Positions 15,539-25,435 of a DNA stretch of 64,000 nt are shown piece after piece. The position numbers and the translations under genes were made by a program. The stretch comes from Thiothrix sp. (GTDB taxonomy: Bacteria; Pseudomonadota; Gammaproteobacteria; Thiotrichales; Thiotrichaceae). The stretch's first letter is position 1. Each line of letters starts with the position of its first letter. The DNA lies in contig SSFA01000020.1 in the NCBI GenBank assembly GCA_008015155.1, forward strand, positions 1 through 64,000, written 5' to 3'. Below the pieces are notes generated by a model that was given only the letters and a program-made list of their open reading frames with translations, had not been told where the DNA came from and made no database searches.

Positions 15539-18500
15539 ATGACCACTAAAGAACAGCAGATTGAGCAGGGCTTAATTTCTAAACTTGACAGTCTTAAATA
15601 CGATTATCGTTCTGATATTAGAGATCAAAATGCACTGGATGCCAATTTCCGAGAAAAATTTGAAGCTCTCAATCGTGTAAAACTAAGTAATGCTGAATTC
15701 ACACGCTTAAAAGAGCAGATTATCAGTGATGATGTATTTGCCTCAGCCAAGCGCCTGCGTGAGGTGAATACGCTGGATCGTGATGATGACACCCCACTGC
15801 ACTACACCTTAGTTGATATTAAGGATTGGTGTCGCAATAGCTTTGAAGTGGTGAATCAACTGCGGATGAATACGCAAAAAAGCTACCATCGCTACGATGT
15901 CATCTTGTTAATTAATGGCGTTCCTGTGGTGCAAATAGAGCTGAAACGCTTTGAAATAAGTCCTCGTGCAGCCATGCAACAAATCGTGGATTATAAAAAC
16001 GATGCGGGTAATGGTTACAACAACAGTTTGTTATGTTTTCTTCAGTTATTTATCGTTAGTAACGGTTATAACACTTATTACTTCACCAATAATAAGCCTG
16101 AACACTTCAGCTTTAATGCTGACGAGCAATTCTTGCCAGTCTATCAATTTGCTCATTCTGATAATAACAAGATTGTGCTCCTAGATGAGTTTGCCGATAA
16201 GTTCCTATCCAAGTGCGAATTGGGCGAAATGATCAGTCGTTACATGGTGCTAGTGGTCACCGAAGAACGCTTAATGATCATGCGTCCGTATCAAATCTAT
16301 GCAGTGCAAGCCATTGTCGATAGCATTCATCGTAAGTCGGGCAATGGTTATATCTGGCATACCACAGGTAGTGGTAAGACGCTGACTTCATTCAAAGCAT
16401 CTACCTTATTAAAAGATAACCCTGATATAGAAAAATGCTTATTTGTGGTGGATCGCAAAGACCTTGATCGCCAGACTCGTGAAGAATTCAATAAATTCCA
16501 AGAAGGATGTGTGGAGGAGAACACCAATACGGAAACCTTGGTTACCCGCTTATTATCCACCAACTACGCCGATAAGGTGATTGTCACCACCATTCAAAAG
16601 TTAGGTTTAGCCTTGGATGAGAAGGCTAGGAGTAAAAAGACTAAGGGTAAAACCGATAAGGCGAGTTATAAGGAGCGCCTTAAGCCTTTGGCGGATAAGC
16701 GCATTGTGTTTATCTTTGATGAATGCCATCGCTCTCAGTTTGGCGACAATCACGACGCTATTAAAAGTTTCTTCCCCAATGCTCAATTGTTTGGTTTCAC
16801 AGGTACACCAATTTTTGTCGAGAATGCCACGGTCTTCAAGATTGAAGAACAAGCCAATAATCCTGATCAGCATGAGAAAACCTACAAAACCACGAAAGAC
16901 ATCTTCCAACAGCAACTTCATTCTTACACTATTGCCGATGCCATTGAAGACAAGAATGTTCTGAAATTCCATATCGACTATTACAAGCCTGAAGGCAAAG
17001 ATGTACCTCCCAAAGGGTTCAAGCTTCCACGGGAGGTGATTGCAAAAGCCATTTTGGAAAAGCACGATAAAGCCACAGCAGGGCGTAAGTTCAATGCAGT
17101 TTTGGCTACAGCTTCGATCAATGAAGCCATTGATTACTTCAAGTTGTTCAAGGAGCTACAAACGGCAAAAGTAGCGGAAGACCCTAATTTTTTACCCTTA
17201 AACGTGACGTGTGTGTTTTCACCGCCTGCGGAAGGCAATAAGGATACTGAACAGCTACAAAGCGATTTGCCGCAAGAGCAACAAGATAACCAAGTTGAGC
17301 CTGAGGCTAAAAAGGCAGCCCTCAAAGCGATTATGGAGGACTATAACCAGCGTTATGGCACAAACCATAGTCTGAGTAACTTCGATGCTTATTATCAGGA
17401 CGTGCAGCAGCGTATTAAGCACCAAAAATATTCCAATGAGGATTATCCGCACTCACAAAAGATCGACCTTGTGATTGTAGTCGATATGCTCCTCACGGGC
17501 TTTGACTCGAAATATCTCAACACCCTCTATGTGGACAAAGACCTTAAGTATCACGGCTTGATTCAAGCACTTTCGCGCACTAACCGTATTTTGAACGATA
17601 CCAAACCGTCAGGGCAGGTCTTGGATTTCCGTCAACAAAAAGAAGCAGTTGATGCGGCTATTAAGTTGTTCTCAGGCGATGAGCATAAAGCAAGAGCCAG
17701 TGAAATCTGGTTGGTCGAGTCAGCCGATGAGGTGATAAATAAGTTGGATGATGCAGTCCGTAAGCTACAAGATTTCATGCGAACCAAGAGCCTTGCCTGT
17801 ACGCCTGATCAAGTGGTGAATCTGAAGGGTGAAAGCGCCAAGATTGAGTTTATTAAGCACTTTAAAGAGATTCAGCGGCTTAAAACTCAATTGGATCAAT
17901 ACACCGACATCAGTCCAGAGCAGGAGGAAACCATTGAACAGATTATTCCTGAAGATAGTTTGTTAGGGTTCCGTGGGGTGTATCTGGATGTTGCTAAGGA
18001 TTTTAAGAAGACACGCGAGAAGCAGCCATCAAACCAAGCTAGTGAAAACGAACAGTTGGACTTTGATTTGGTGCTCTTTGCCACTGCTATTATTGATTAT
18101 GACTACATCATGCGCTTGGTCACTGCTTACGCCTCAGAAACACCTGAAAAGCAGCAAATGACCCGTGAGGCTTTGATTAATTTAATTAGGAGTGACGCGA
18201 AATTCCAAGACGAAGCCGAAGACCTTGAGGCTTATATCCGCTCCTTGAATCTAGGGGAGGGTTTAACTGAGGATTCTATCCGTCAGGGTTATGAGAACTT
18301 CAAAGTGCATAAGTCGGCGCGGGAGATGAGCACCATTGCCCAAAAGCACGGTATCTCAGTAGCCTCCTTGCAGGCATTTGTCGATCAGATTCTGGATCGG
18401 ATGATTTTCGATGGTGAACGTTTGAATGATTTGCTAGCCCCGTTGGACTTAGGGTGGCGAGCGCGTACTAAGAAGGAATTGGAGCTGATGGAAGACTTAG

Positions 18501-18565
18501 TTCCTTTATTGAAAAAACTTGCACAAGGACAAGAGATTTCGGGGTTGGCAGCGTATGAAGAATAA
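15539..18565 (+). CDS. hsdR: Type I restriction enzyme, R (motor/nuclease) subunit
   Basis: About 1008 residues. The N-terminal PD-(D/E)xK nuclease shows D120 and E134-L-K136 (VPVVQIELKR). The superfamily 2 motor has TTGSGKT (275-281), DECH (394-397), GFTGTPIF and the region around VVDMLLTGFDSKYLNTLYVD and QALSRTNRI. The subunit translocates DNA past unmethylated sites and cuts it. ATG 15539 is used, the TTG at 15536 being one codon earlier. It opens the order hsdR-hsdS-ACNase-hsdM and overlaps hsdS by 11 bp. Confidence 0.96.
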   Translation: MTTKEQQIEQGLISKLDSLKYDYRSDIRDQNALDANFREKFEALNRVKLSNAEFTRLKEQIISDDVFASAKRLREVNTLDRDDDTPLHYTLVDIKDWCRNSFEVVNQLRMNTQKSYHRYDVILLINGVPVVQIELKRFEISPRAAMQQIVDYKNDAGNGYNNSLLCFLQLFIVSNGYNTYYFTNNKPEHFSFNADEQFLPVYQFAHSDNNKIVLLDEFADKFLSKCELGEMISRYMVLVVTEERLMIMRPYQIYAVQAIVDSIHRKSGNGYIWHTTGSGKTLTSFKASTLLKDNPDIEKCLFVVDRKDLDRQTREEFNKFQEGCVEENTNTETLVTRLLSTNYADKVIVTTIQKLGLALDEKARSKKTKGKTDKASYKERLKPLADKRIVFIFDECHRSQFGDNHDAIKSFFPNAQLFGFTGTPIFVENATVFKIEEQANNPDQHEKTYKTTKDIFQQQLHSYTIADAIEDKNVLKFHIDYYKPEGKDVPPKGFKLPREVIAKAILEKHDKATAGRKFNAVLATASINEAIDYFKLFKELQTAKVAEDPNFLPLNVTCVFSPPAEGNKDTEQLQSDLPQEQQDNQVEPEAKKAALKAIMEDYNQRYGTNHSLSNFDAYYQDVQQRIKHQKYSNEDYPHSQKIDLVIVVDMLLTGFDSKYLNTLYVDKDLKYHGLIQALSRTNRILNDTKPSGQVLDFRQQKEAVDAAIKLFSGDEHKARASEIWLVESADEVINKLDDAVRKLQDFMRTKSLACTPDQVVNLKGESAKIEFIKHFKEIQRLKTQLDQYTDISPEQEETIEQIIPEDSLLGFRGVYLDVAKDFKKTREKQPSNQASENEQLDFDLVLFATAIIDYDYIMRLVTAYASETPEKQQMTREALINLIRSDAKFQDEAEDLEAYIRSLNLGEGLTEDSIRQGYENFKVHKSAREMSTIAQKHGISVASLQAFVDQILDRMIFDGERLNDLLAPLDLGWRARTKKELELMEDLVPLLKKLAQGQEISGLAAYEE

Positions 18566-19721
18566 CAAGTTTGTACCTAAACTGCGATTCAGAGGGTTCG
18601 AGAAAATTGCTGATTGGCAAATTCTTCCATTAGGTGATGTTGCTGAAAATCTAGATAACAGACGAATTCCTATTACAGAAAGTGACCGTGTAAAAGGAAA
18701 AATCCCCTATTATGGAGCGTCAGGAATAATTGATTATGTAAAAGAATTTATTTTTGACGAAGAAGTTCTTTGTATTTCCGAGGATGGTGCTAACTTGGTT
18801 GCCAGAACTCTTCCTATAGCATTTTCAGTATCAGGGAAATCTTGGATAAATAATCACGCACATGTTCTGAGATTTAAACAGAGGTCAACCCAAGCTTTAT
18901 TAGAAAACTACTTAAACTCAATTAAATTAGATGATTTTTTAACTGGCATGGCACAGCCAAAATTAAATCGGGCTATGTTAGATATTATCCCTGTGCCTCT
19001 TCCCAAAAATATAGAAGAACAACAAAAAATCGCCGATTGCTTATCATCGTTGGATGATCTTGTCACTGCCCACACCCAAAAACTCGAAACGCTCAAAACG
19101 TATAAAAAAGGCTTAATGCAGCAGCTTTTTCCTGCGGAAGGGGAGATTGTGCCGAAGTTGCGGTTTGAGGGGTTTGAGGGGGATTGGGAGGAAACAAACT
19201 TAAAAGCAGTTAGTCAAATGCAAGCAGGAAAGTTTGTTTCCGCTTCTGATATTTACGAACTAAAAGATGATAATAAATATCCGTGTTATGGTGGGAACGG
19301 TCTACGTGGTTACACGGAAACCTATACCCATCAAGGAAAGTATCCACTAATAGGGCGTCAAGGAGCATTATGTGGAAATATCACTTTAGCAAACGGAAAA
19401 TTTCATGCTACTGAGCATGCGATTACTGTCAAACCTAAAGACAAAAACTCTATAGATTGGTTATTTTATACTTTATTAAAGTTGAACTTAAACCAATACG
19501 CAACGGGACAGGCACAGCCCGGTTTGTCTGTAGAAGTATTGGAAAAAGTCTCTTTAAAAAAACCAAAAAGCATAGAAGAACAACAAAAAGTCGCCGATTG
19601 CTTATCATCTGTTGACAACTTAATCACTACCCAAGCCCAAAAAATCGAAAACCTCAAATTGCATAAAAAAGGTTTGATGCAACAGTTATTCCCATCCAAT
19701 GAAGAGGTGATGGATGAGTAA
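18555..19721 (+). CDS. hsdS: Type I restriction-modification specificity subunit
   Basis: A 388-residue subunit with the two-fold layout of HsdS: target recognition domain 1 (about 10-150), a conserved coiled coil with IEEQQKIADCLSSLDDLVTAH and KKGLMQQLFP, domain 2 (about 200-345) and a second near-identical coiled coil ending KKGLMQQLFP. The two domains set the two half-sites of the recognition sequence. Start ATG 18555 lies within the hsdR end; the frame start at 18519 would overlap hsdR by 47 bp and is less likely. Its end overlaps the next gene by 8 bp. The recognised sequence cannot be read from the protein. Confidence 0.95.
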   Translation: MKNNKFVPKLRFRGFEKIADWQILPLGDVAENLDNRRIPITESDRVKGKIPYYGASGIIDYVKEFIFDEEVLCISEDGANLVARTLPIAFSVSGKSWINNHAHVLRFKQRSTQALLENYLNSIKLDDFLTGMAQPKLNRAMLDIIPVPLPKNIEEQQKIADCLSSLDDLVTAHTQKLETLKTYKKGLMQQLFPAEGEIVPKLRFEGFEGDWEETNLKAVSQMQAGKFVSASDIYELKDDNKYPCYGGNGLRGYTETYTHQGKYPLIGRQGALCGNITLANGKFHATEHAITVKPKDKNSIDWLFYTLLKLNLNQYATGQAQPGLSVEVLEKVSLKKPKSIEEQQKVADCLSSVDNLITTQAQKIENLKLHKKGLMQQLFPSNEEVMDE

Positions 19722-20823
19722 CAAACCCAAAGTGCAGAACTATCAGTCTATGAACCGACTGGTACAGCGTTTACGCGATGACCTCAATAGCCACGACCTT
19801 GTTTTACTCTATGCCTACAACGGCACAGGCAAGACACGCCTGTCGATGGAATTCAAAGACTATGGCAAAAAGAAGAATAAGGGACAACCCGATACGCTTT
19901 ATTACAACGCTTACACGGAAGACCTGTTCTCATGGGACAATGACCTTGACGGTGATGCACAGCGCATTCTGAGAGTGAACTCGTCCTCGCGCTTTTTGGT
20001 AGCCTTCAAAGAGTTGGCACTCGAAGAGCGTATCTATCAATACTTGGAACGCTACGCGAACTTCAATTTCCAAATTGATTACGAACAGTGGACAGTGACT
20101 TTCTCTCAAGGTGACTCTAGTGCCATCAAGGTATCGCGTGGTGAAGAGAATCTGTTTATTTGGTGTGTCTTTCTGTCTTTATGTGAATTGGTCATGGACG
20201 GCGCGGAAGCTTATAAGTGGGTGCGTTATTTATATATTGATGATCCTATCTCTTCCCTTGATGATAACAACGCCATTGCAGTCGCCAGTGATCTAGCGAA
20301 ATTATTAAAAAAGGGCAAAGATCGCATAAAGACCGTAGTTTCGTCGCATCATGGCTTATTCTTTAACGTGATGTGGAATGAATTTCGCAGTTCATCCGCT
20401 AAATGTAAGACACACTTTTACTACCGTTCCAAGCAGCAGAATATTTATAGCCTGCAATCCACTGAGGACACACCCTTCTTTCATCATGTGGCCATGCTTA
20501 GCGAACTACAACAAGCAGCGAATACGGGCAAGCTTTATACTCATCATTTCAACATGCTGCGTAGCATCATGGAAAAGACTGCCAGCTTCTTTGGCTATGG
20601 TGATTTTTCGGCTTGTATTCATGGTGTTGACGATGAGGTGTTATATGCGCGTGCCCTAAACCTGCTGAGTCATGGACGTTACTCTTCCTTCCAACCCCGA
20701 GAAATGGTGGATGATACCAAAGTGTTGTTTCAGCAAATCCTTAATGCTTTTTTAGCACGCTACCAGTTCCAACTACCTGACCTTACTGACACTCCAAGAG
20801 CAACTGAAGATTCTCAAGCATGA
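19714..20823 (+). CDS. PrrC-like anticodon nuclease (ABC-type ATPase)
   Basis: A 369-residue protein nested between hsdS and hsdM. The ABC-type ATPase core shows Walker A AYNGTGKT (34-41), the signature SRGEEN (141-146), Walker B LYIDDPISSLDD (173-184) and an H-loop SSHH (210-213). The C-terminal region has R283-x3-E287 and H320 (LRSIMEK, LLSHGRY); E. coli PrrC uses R320, E324 and H356, so the spacing is 4 then 33 residues here versus 4 then 32. PrrC is kept silent by type I R-M proteins and cuts tRNA-Lys when a phage disables them. It overlaps hsdS by 8 bp and hsdM by ATGA. The tRNA target here is unproven. Confidence 0.8.
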   Translation: MSNKPKVQNYQSMNRLVQRLRDDLNSHDLVLLYAYNGTGKTRLSMEFKDYGKKKNKGQPDTLYYNAYTEDLFSWDNDLDGDAQRILRVNSSSRFLVAFKELALEERIYQYLERYANFNFQIDYEQWTVTFSQGDSSAIKVSRGEENLFIWCVFLSLCELVMDGAEAYKWVRYLYIDDPISSLDDNNAIAVASDLAKLLKKGKDRIKTVVSSHHGLFFNVMWNEFRSSSAKCKTHFYYRSKQQNIYSLQSTEDTPFFHHVAMLSELQQAANTGKLYTHHFNMLRSIMEKTASFFGYGDFSACIHGVDDEVLYARALNLLSHGRYSSFQPREMVDDTKVLFQQILNAFLARYQFQLPDLTDTPRATEDSQA

Positions 20824-22427
20824 CCGATCAAGATCAAAAACAACTAGGTAATACCCTGTGGGCGATTGCAGACCAATTACGCGGCGCAATGAATGCGGAT
20901 GATTTCCGTGACTACATGCTATCTTTTCTATTCTTGCGTTATCTATCCGATAACTATGAAACCGCCGTCAAGAAAGAATTAGGGGCTGATTATCCCGATA
21001 CTTCTGATCTTCCCAACGTCACCCCACTCAGTCTTTGGTATCAAGATTACCCTGAAGATGTGCCAGAGTTTGAAAAACAAATGCGCCGCAAAACGCATTA
21101 CATTATCAAACCGGAGTACCTGTGGAGCAGTATTGCTGAATTAGCACGGACTTATGATAAAAGCCTGCTTAAAACCTTGGAGGCTAGTTTTAGATATATT
21201 GAGAACGAATCGTTTGATAGTTCCTTTAAAGGTTTGTTCTCAGAAGTCAATCTAAATTCTGAAAAGCTTGGTAAGGACTACGAGTCTCGTAATAATAATC
21301 TGTGCAAGATTATCGGTGAGATCGCTAAAGGAATAGCGAAATTCTCCACTGACACCGATACCCTAGGCGATGCTTATGAATATTTGATCGGGCAGTTTGC
21401 GGCAGGTTCGGGCAAAAAAGCAGGTGAGTTCTATACGCCTCAACAACTGTCCAGCATTTTATCGCGTATTGTGGTACTGGATTGTCAGAATCCTAAATCA
21501 GGTAAGAAAGATAAATTAGAAAATGTCTTCGATTTGACTTGTGGTTCAGGTTCTTTATTGCTCAATGTGCGTAAACAAATGGGTGAGCATGGTATTGGTA
21601 AGATTTACGGACAAGAAAAAAACATCACCACTTACAACTTAGCCCGTATGAATATGTTGTTGCACGGCGTGAAAGATTCAGAGTTTGAAATTCATCATGG
21701 TGATTCTTTGTTAAATGATTGGGATATGCTCAAAGAAGCAAACCCTAATAAGACTATGAAGTTTGATGCAATAGTCGCCAATCCACCCTTTAGTTATCGC
21801 TGGGAACCCAAAGAAGAAACCGCGAAAGATTTCCGTTTCAGTCGTTATGGTGTAGCACCTAAGTCAGCCGCCGACTTTGCTTTTTTATTACATGGTTTTT
21901 ACTTTTTGAAAAAAGACGGCACGATGGCGATCATCTTACCGCATGGTGTGTTATTCCGTGGTGGGGCAGAGGAACGTATTCGTCGCAAGCTTTTGGAAGA
22001 TAATCACATCGACGCGGTTATTGGTTTGCCAGCCAATCTGTTTTTCTCAACAGGTATTCCAGTCTGTATCTTGGTGCTGAAAAAATGCCGTAAAGCTGAC
22101 GATTTATTGTTTATTAATGCAAGTGAGCATTTTGAAAAAGGTAAACGACAGAATCGTCTATTACCGGAGCATATTGATAAGATCATCGATACCTATCAGT
22201 ATCGCAAAGAAGAGGATCGCTATTCTCGCTGTGTACAAAAAGAAGAAATAGCCAAGAACGATTATAACTTGAATATTTCACGCTATATCAGCACCGCAAT
22301 CGCTGAAGCCAAGATTGATCTCGCTAAAGTGAATGCTGATTTAGTGGCATTAGAGCAGAGCATCACAGCCTCTACACAAAAGCATAATGCGTTTCTGAAA
22401 GAGCTAGGTTTGTCTTTGTTGCCTTAA
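20820..22427 (+). CDS. hsdM: Type I modification methyltransferase subunit
   Basis: A 535-residue N6-adenine methyltransferase subunit. An N-terminal helical domain (1-150) precedes the SAM-binding motif DLTCGSGS (238-245) and the catalytic NPPF (321-324). With HsdS it protects host DNA. It starts at ATG 20820 overlapping the anticodon nuclease stop, so the two are co-translated, a sensible arrangement for holding the nuclease in check. A strong terminator follows. Confidence 0.97.
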   Translation: MTDQDQKQLGNTLWAIADQLRGAMNADDFRDYMLSFLFLRYLSDNYETAVKKELGADYPDTSDLPNVTPLSLWYQDYPEDVPEFEKQMRRKTHYIIKPEYLWSSIAELARTYDKSLLKTLEASFRYIENESFDSSFKGLFSEVNLNSEKLGKDYESRNNNLCKIIGEIAKGIAKFSTDTDTLGDAYEYLIGQFAAGSGKKAGEFYTPQQLSSILSRIVVLDCQNPKSGKKDKLENVFDLTCGSGSLLLNVRKQMGEHGIGKIYGQEKNITTYNLARMNMLLHGVKDSEFEIHHGDSLLNDWDMLKEANPNKTMKFDAIVANPPFSYRWEPKEETAKDFRFSRYGVAPKSAADFAFLLHGFYFLKKDGTMAIILPHGVLFRGGAEERIRRKLLEDNHIDAVIGLPANLFFSTGIPVCILVLKKCRKADDLLFINASEHFEKGKRQNRLLPEHIDKIIDTYQYRKEEDRYSRCVQKEEIAKNDYNLNISRYISTAIAEAKIDLAKVNADLVALEQSITASTQKHNAFLKELGLSLLP

Positions 22428-22450
22428 GTTACGGGTTGTTAATGTTTCCC

Positions 22451-22477
22451 AAAAAACCAGATTCGCTCTGGTTTTTT
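22451..22477 (+). terminator. Rho-independent terminator after hsdM
   Basis: AAAAAACCAGA pairs perfectly with TCTGGTTTTTT around TTCGC, a strong U-tailed hairpin. It is symmetric enough to act in both directions. Confidence 0.9.
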
Positions 22478-22488
22478 TGTTTTCAAAA

Positions 22489-22601
22489 TGTCTACTAATT
22501 TATAAATTAGTAGACAGTTAAAAACACGCCTTTTTTAGTGTCTACTATATCGATTTTTGCCAATTAATAGACTATAATTCTATTATTCGATTTAATAGAC
22601 A
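22489..22601. promoter_or_regulatory. res: Resolution (res) site with three resolvase subsites
   Basis: Subsite I (22489-22516) is a perfect 28-bp palindrome from TGTCTACTAA to TTAGTAGACA with TTATAA at its centre, as in the Tn3/gamma-delta crossover. Subsite II (22539-22572, 34 bp) is bounded by TGTCTACTA and ATTAATAGAC. Subsite III (about 22577-22601, 25 bp) ends in TAATAGACA with a weaker left half. Lengths 28/34/25 and the 22-bp and about 5-bp gaps equal the Tn3-family res layout, and the gene for the resolvase starts just downstream. The spans also overlap its promoter. Confidence 0.85.
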
Positions 22602-22615
22602 TTTTAAGAGGTTAA

Positions 22616-23161
<546 letters not shown>

Positions 23162-23249
23162 GGGGGAATGTAGAAAGTAAAAAAGCTAGGAGTATCGTTT
23201 GCAGGCAAGCCCAGCCCAAAAGCGATTCTGATTATATTTAAGCCACCTT

Positions 23250-23306
23250 GTCCATTCTTAAACACTCCCAGCCAATGAATCAGTGGACTCCCTAGTGGAC
23301 TCCGAA
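23250..23306. promoter_or_regulatory. Right arm-type repeat block
   Basis: TGTCCATTCTTAAACACTCC is followed by AGCCAATGAATCAGTGGACT (23270-23289) and by a second GTGGACTCCGAA at 23295-23306. It matches the left block at 2309-2364 in the same orientation. Its inner side is 44 bp from the att repeat, against 138 bp for the left copy. Confidence 0.65.
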
Positions 23307-23349
23307 ACGGCCTTTTAGGCTTTTTACCTAAAATTTCACAATACCCCAA

Positions 23350-23441
23350 AAAGCAAAAAGCCCTGTAAACTATTCATTTACAAGGCTTTAAAGGTGGTGG
23401 GTCGTATGCGATTCGAACGCATGACCACCTGATTAAAAGTC
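23350..23441. repeat. Right attachment-site repeat (attR), 92 bp
   Basis: Identical to 2099-2190. Unlike the left copy it is part of the complete tRNA-Lys gene and supplies its 3' half and terminator, so insertion restores a working tRNA. Confidence 0.95.
23357..23389 (-). terminator. Terminator of tRNA-Lys
   Basis: Minus-strand hairpin AAAGCCTTGTAAA/TTTACAGGGCTTT followed by a T-rich run lies 5 bp behind the tRNA 3' end. Confidence 0.8.
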
Positions 23442-23470
23442 AGATGCTCTACCGGCTGAGCTAACGACCC
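23395..23470 (-). tRNA. tRNA-Lys (anticodon UUU)
   Basis: Read on the minus strand, the 76-nt gene has acceptor GGGTCGT pairing with ACGACCC, D arm GCTC...GAGC, anticodon stem TCTGA/TCAGG-type with loop CTTTTAA (anticodon TTT), T arm ATGCG-TTCGAAT-CGCAT, discriminator A and an encoded CCA. The 3' half from the anticodon onward is provided by the integrated element. tRNA-Lys is also the target reported for PrrC-type nucleases, and such a nuclease gene lies on the same element. Confidence 0.97.
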
Positions 23471-23482
23471 GTCGAGGCGTGC

Positions 23483-23510
23483 ATTCTACACAATCACCGA
23501 TACGTTTCAA
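23483..23510 (-). promoter_or_regulatory. Promoter of tRNA-Lys
   Basis: On the minus strand TTGAAA (23505-23510) and TAGAAT (23483-23488) are spaced 16 bp apart and the -10 ends 12 bp before the tRNA start. Confidence 0.65.
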
Positions 23511-23578
23511 GCATTTTTTTAACTGAACCCCTAATTAACTTAAGTTTTAGGAACCATGTTGAGTTTATCAGCCTAAAT

Positions 23579-25435
23579 TTAAGCCTCCAGTACAGCTTGG
23601 TTCTGCAAGCAATAAATCGTTTTTGCTACTTGTATGTCTTCAGGCAGTTCTTGCATGGTCACCCAAGCTTGTTTTAGATGCCCCAATGTAGCCTCCTGTA
23701 AACTTTGTAAGGCCGCAGAAGTGCGCTCGGCATCAAAGAAAGCAAAGGGTTCATCTAAGAAAATAAACTGGCTTTCCGTATCATTGCTTTCTATTAAAGA
23801 ATTACCTAAAGCCATGCGCATGGCTAAACTAATTTGTCGCTGTGTACCCGAAGAGATTTCATCAAAATCAAGATAATCACCCTTCTCATCTGATAAGACA
23901 CGTAGCGCGAAATCATTATTAATTTCTAAACTGTTGTAGTGGCTATGGGTGAAATCAGCTAACAAACCTTGGCAACGCTGCTGCACAATTTGATTAAAAC
24001 GTGCGATCGAAAACTGCGAAGACTGACGTAATAATTCAGAAGCTTTGTCTTTGACTTTAATTTCTTGCTGATAGGCTGTCATTTGAGCCGTTTGCTCCGC
24101 AGCTTCGCGGTTTAAAGACATCATTTGATCAACCAAACTGCGCTCTTTGCTCACATCCTCATCCAGCTGAGTCATGCACTGTCCAAAGAAACGACCACGT
24201 TGCTTGAGATCTTCACTAATTGCATGACCCGTGTAGCGAACTTGATCAGGTAACACGGCATATTCACCGACTTGTTTAGGTAAATCAGCTGATAAAGACA
24301 AATCATTAGCAAGTTTGCCTACCTCCGGCGCTTGGGAGAATAAGTGTCGTTCTTGCAGATAATCAGTAGTTTTATTACCTAGCATGGTATCAATAGAGGT
24401 ATTCGCTTGTTCCCAGCCGGTTTGTAAACTGTGACTAAAATCCATTGCTTGCTGACGTAGGGGATGCAAACGATAGCGCTCTACATACCATCCTCTAAAT
24501 AAGACCAAGCTGGTTATAATCGCAATACCCACTCCGATCCAAAGCAATAAGCGCGCAAAGAAAGGCTCTTGGATAAGGTCAGGTCGGTTAATACCATCTA
24601 ACCATTGGGGAACTAAAGTGAGGATAGCCCACCCCGCCAATACCAGTAAGAGACTGATAATCCCCAAAACACTCCAACGTCCTAGCCAGCGACTCTTCCG
24701 TCGATACCGCTGATAGGCAGTATGCGCCTCTAGATACTGCTCACTCCCTGTAGGAATGGCACTGACTAAGGCTTGACTCTGCTTTTGGCGATCTTCTAAG
24801 GTTTCACGTATTTCTAATAAATCAGGTAAACGTTGAGTATCCACACTAATGGCTGCTTGGGCGGCTTGTGTCGCTTTATAATCAGCCTCTAGCTTAGCCA
24901 ATGATTCTTGAGCGGTTTGCAATTCTTGTTGTAATTCATCATCCAGCTGTGCATAGGCTTTAATACCCGCCATCTTATGCAGATTGCTAATATCAGGCTC
25001 ACGCTCAGTGCTTAATTGTTGGCTCCAATAAAAGGTACGGCTAAAAGTGGAATAGTTAAATCCGACTAAGCGCGCTAGGTATTGGTCTACAGCCGTGGTT
25101 GTTTCAGCAAGCATTTGCTGTTGCTCATCTAAGAGCGTGGCTTGTTGCTTGCCCGTTTTATTTACACTGCGCTTTAACTGATAGGTTTTGCCAGCGTGGG
25201 CAAAACTAATTTCAACATGAGCCTGCTCAGCCCCCCAATGAATCAATTTATTAGTTCGATCGCTGCTGAGGTTGTCAGTCCGACCAAATAAGCCAAAACT
25301 CAAGGCTTCACCAATACTGCTTTTCCCCGATTCATTTCCACCGGTCACTAGAATCAAGCCAAGATGGGGTAAGTCTTTTAAATGTAAGCGCTGGTATTTA
25401 CGGAAGCTTTCCGCAATCACTTCCGTAATAATCAT
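23579..25435 (-). CDS. SbcC/YhaN-like ATPase with central membrane segments
   Basis: A 618-residue split ABC-type ATPase of the Rad50/SbcC/YhaN group. Walker A GGNESGKSS is at 32-40; the C-terminal part has the signature SSGTQRQ (528-534) and Walker B FIFLDEPFAFFD (557-568). A coiled coil fills the middle, interrupted by two hydrophobic helices at about 254-274 and 295-316, so it is membrane-anchored unlike SbcC. YhaN-type proteins normally pair with a metallophosphatase (YhaO) in one operon. Here the only gene coupled by overlap is a 67-residue frame. It is likely involved in DNA end handling or damage response; exact role unknown. Confidence 0.8.
   Translation of the reverse strand: MIITEVIAESFRKYQRLHLKDLPHLGLILVTGGNESGKSSIGEALSFGLFGRTDNLSSDRTNKLIHWGAEQAHVEISFAHAGKTYQLKRSVNKTGKQQATLLDEQQQMLAETTTAVDQYLARLVGFNYSTFSRTFYWSQQLSTEREPDISNLHKMAGIKAYAQLDDELQQELQTAQESLAKLEADYKATQAAQAAISVDTQRLPDLLEIRETLEDRQKQSQALVSAIPTGSEQYLEAHTAYQRYRRKSRWLGRWSVLGIISLLLVLAGWAILTLVPQWLDGINRPDLIQEPFFARLLLWIGVGIAIITSLVLFRGWYVERYRLHPLRQQAMDFSHSLQTGWEQANTSIDTMLGNKTTDYLQERHLFSQAPEVGKLANDLSLSADLPKQVGEYAVLPDQVRYTGHAISEDLKQRGRFFGQCMTQLDEDVSKERSLVDQMMSLNREAAEQTAQMTAYQQEIKVKDKASELLRQSSQFSIARFNQIVQQRCQGLLADFTHSHYNSLEINNDFALRVLSDEKGDYLDFDEISSGTQRQISLAMRMALGNSLIESNDTESQFIFLDEPFAFFDAERTSAALQSLQEATLGHLKQAWVTMQELPEDIQVAKTIYCLQNQAVLEA

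Larger units (their letters stand above)
23162..23394. other. Right end of the element, no gene
   Basis: This stretch follows the resolvase. It contains the right arm-type block and the left part of the attR repeat. No reading frame or RNA was convincing here. Confidence 0.5.

Noticed and set aside
16607..17065. Minus-strand frame of 152 residues within hsdR
   Set aside because: It is a shadow of the hsdR reading frame with no start signal.
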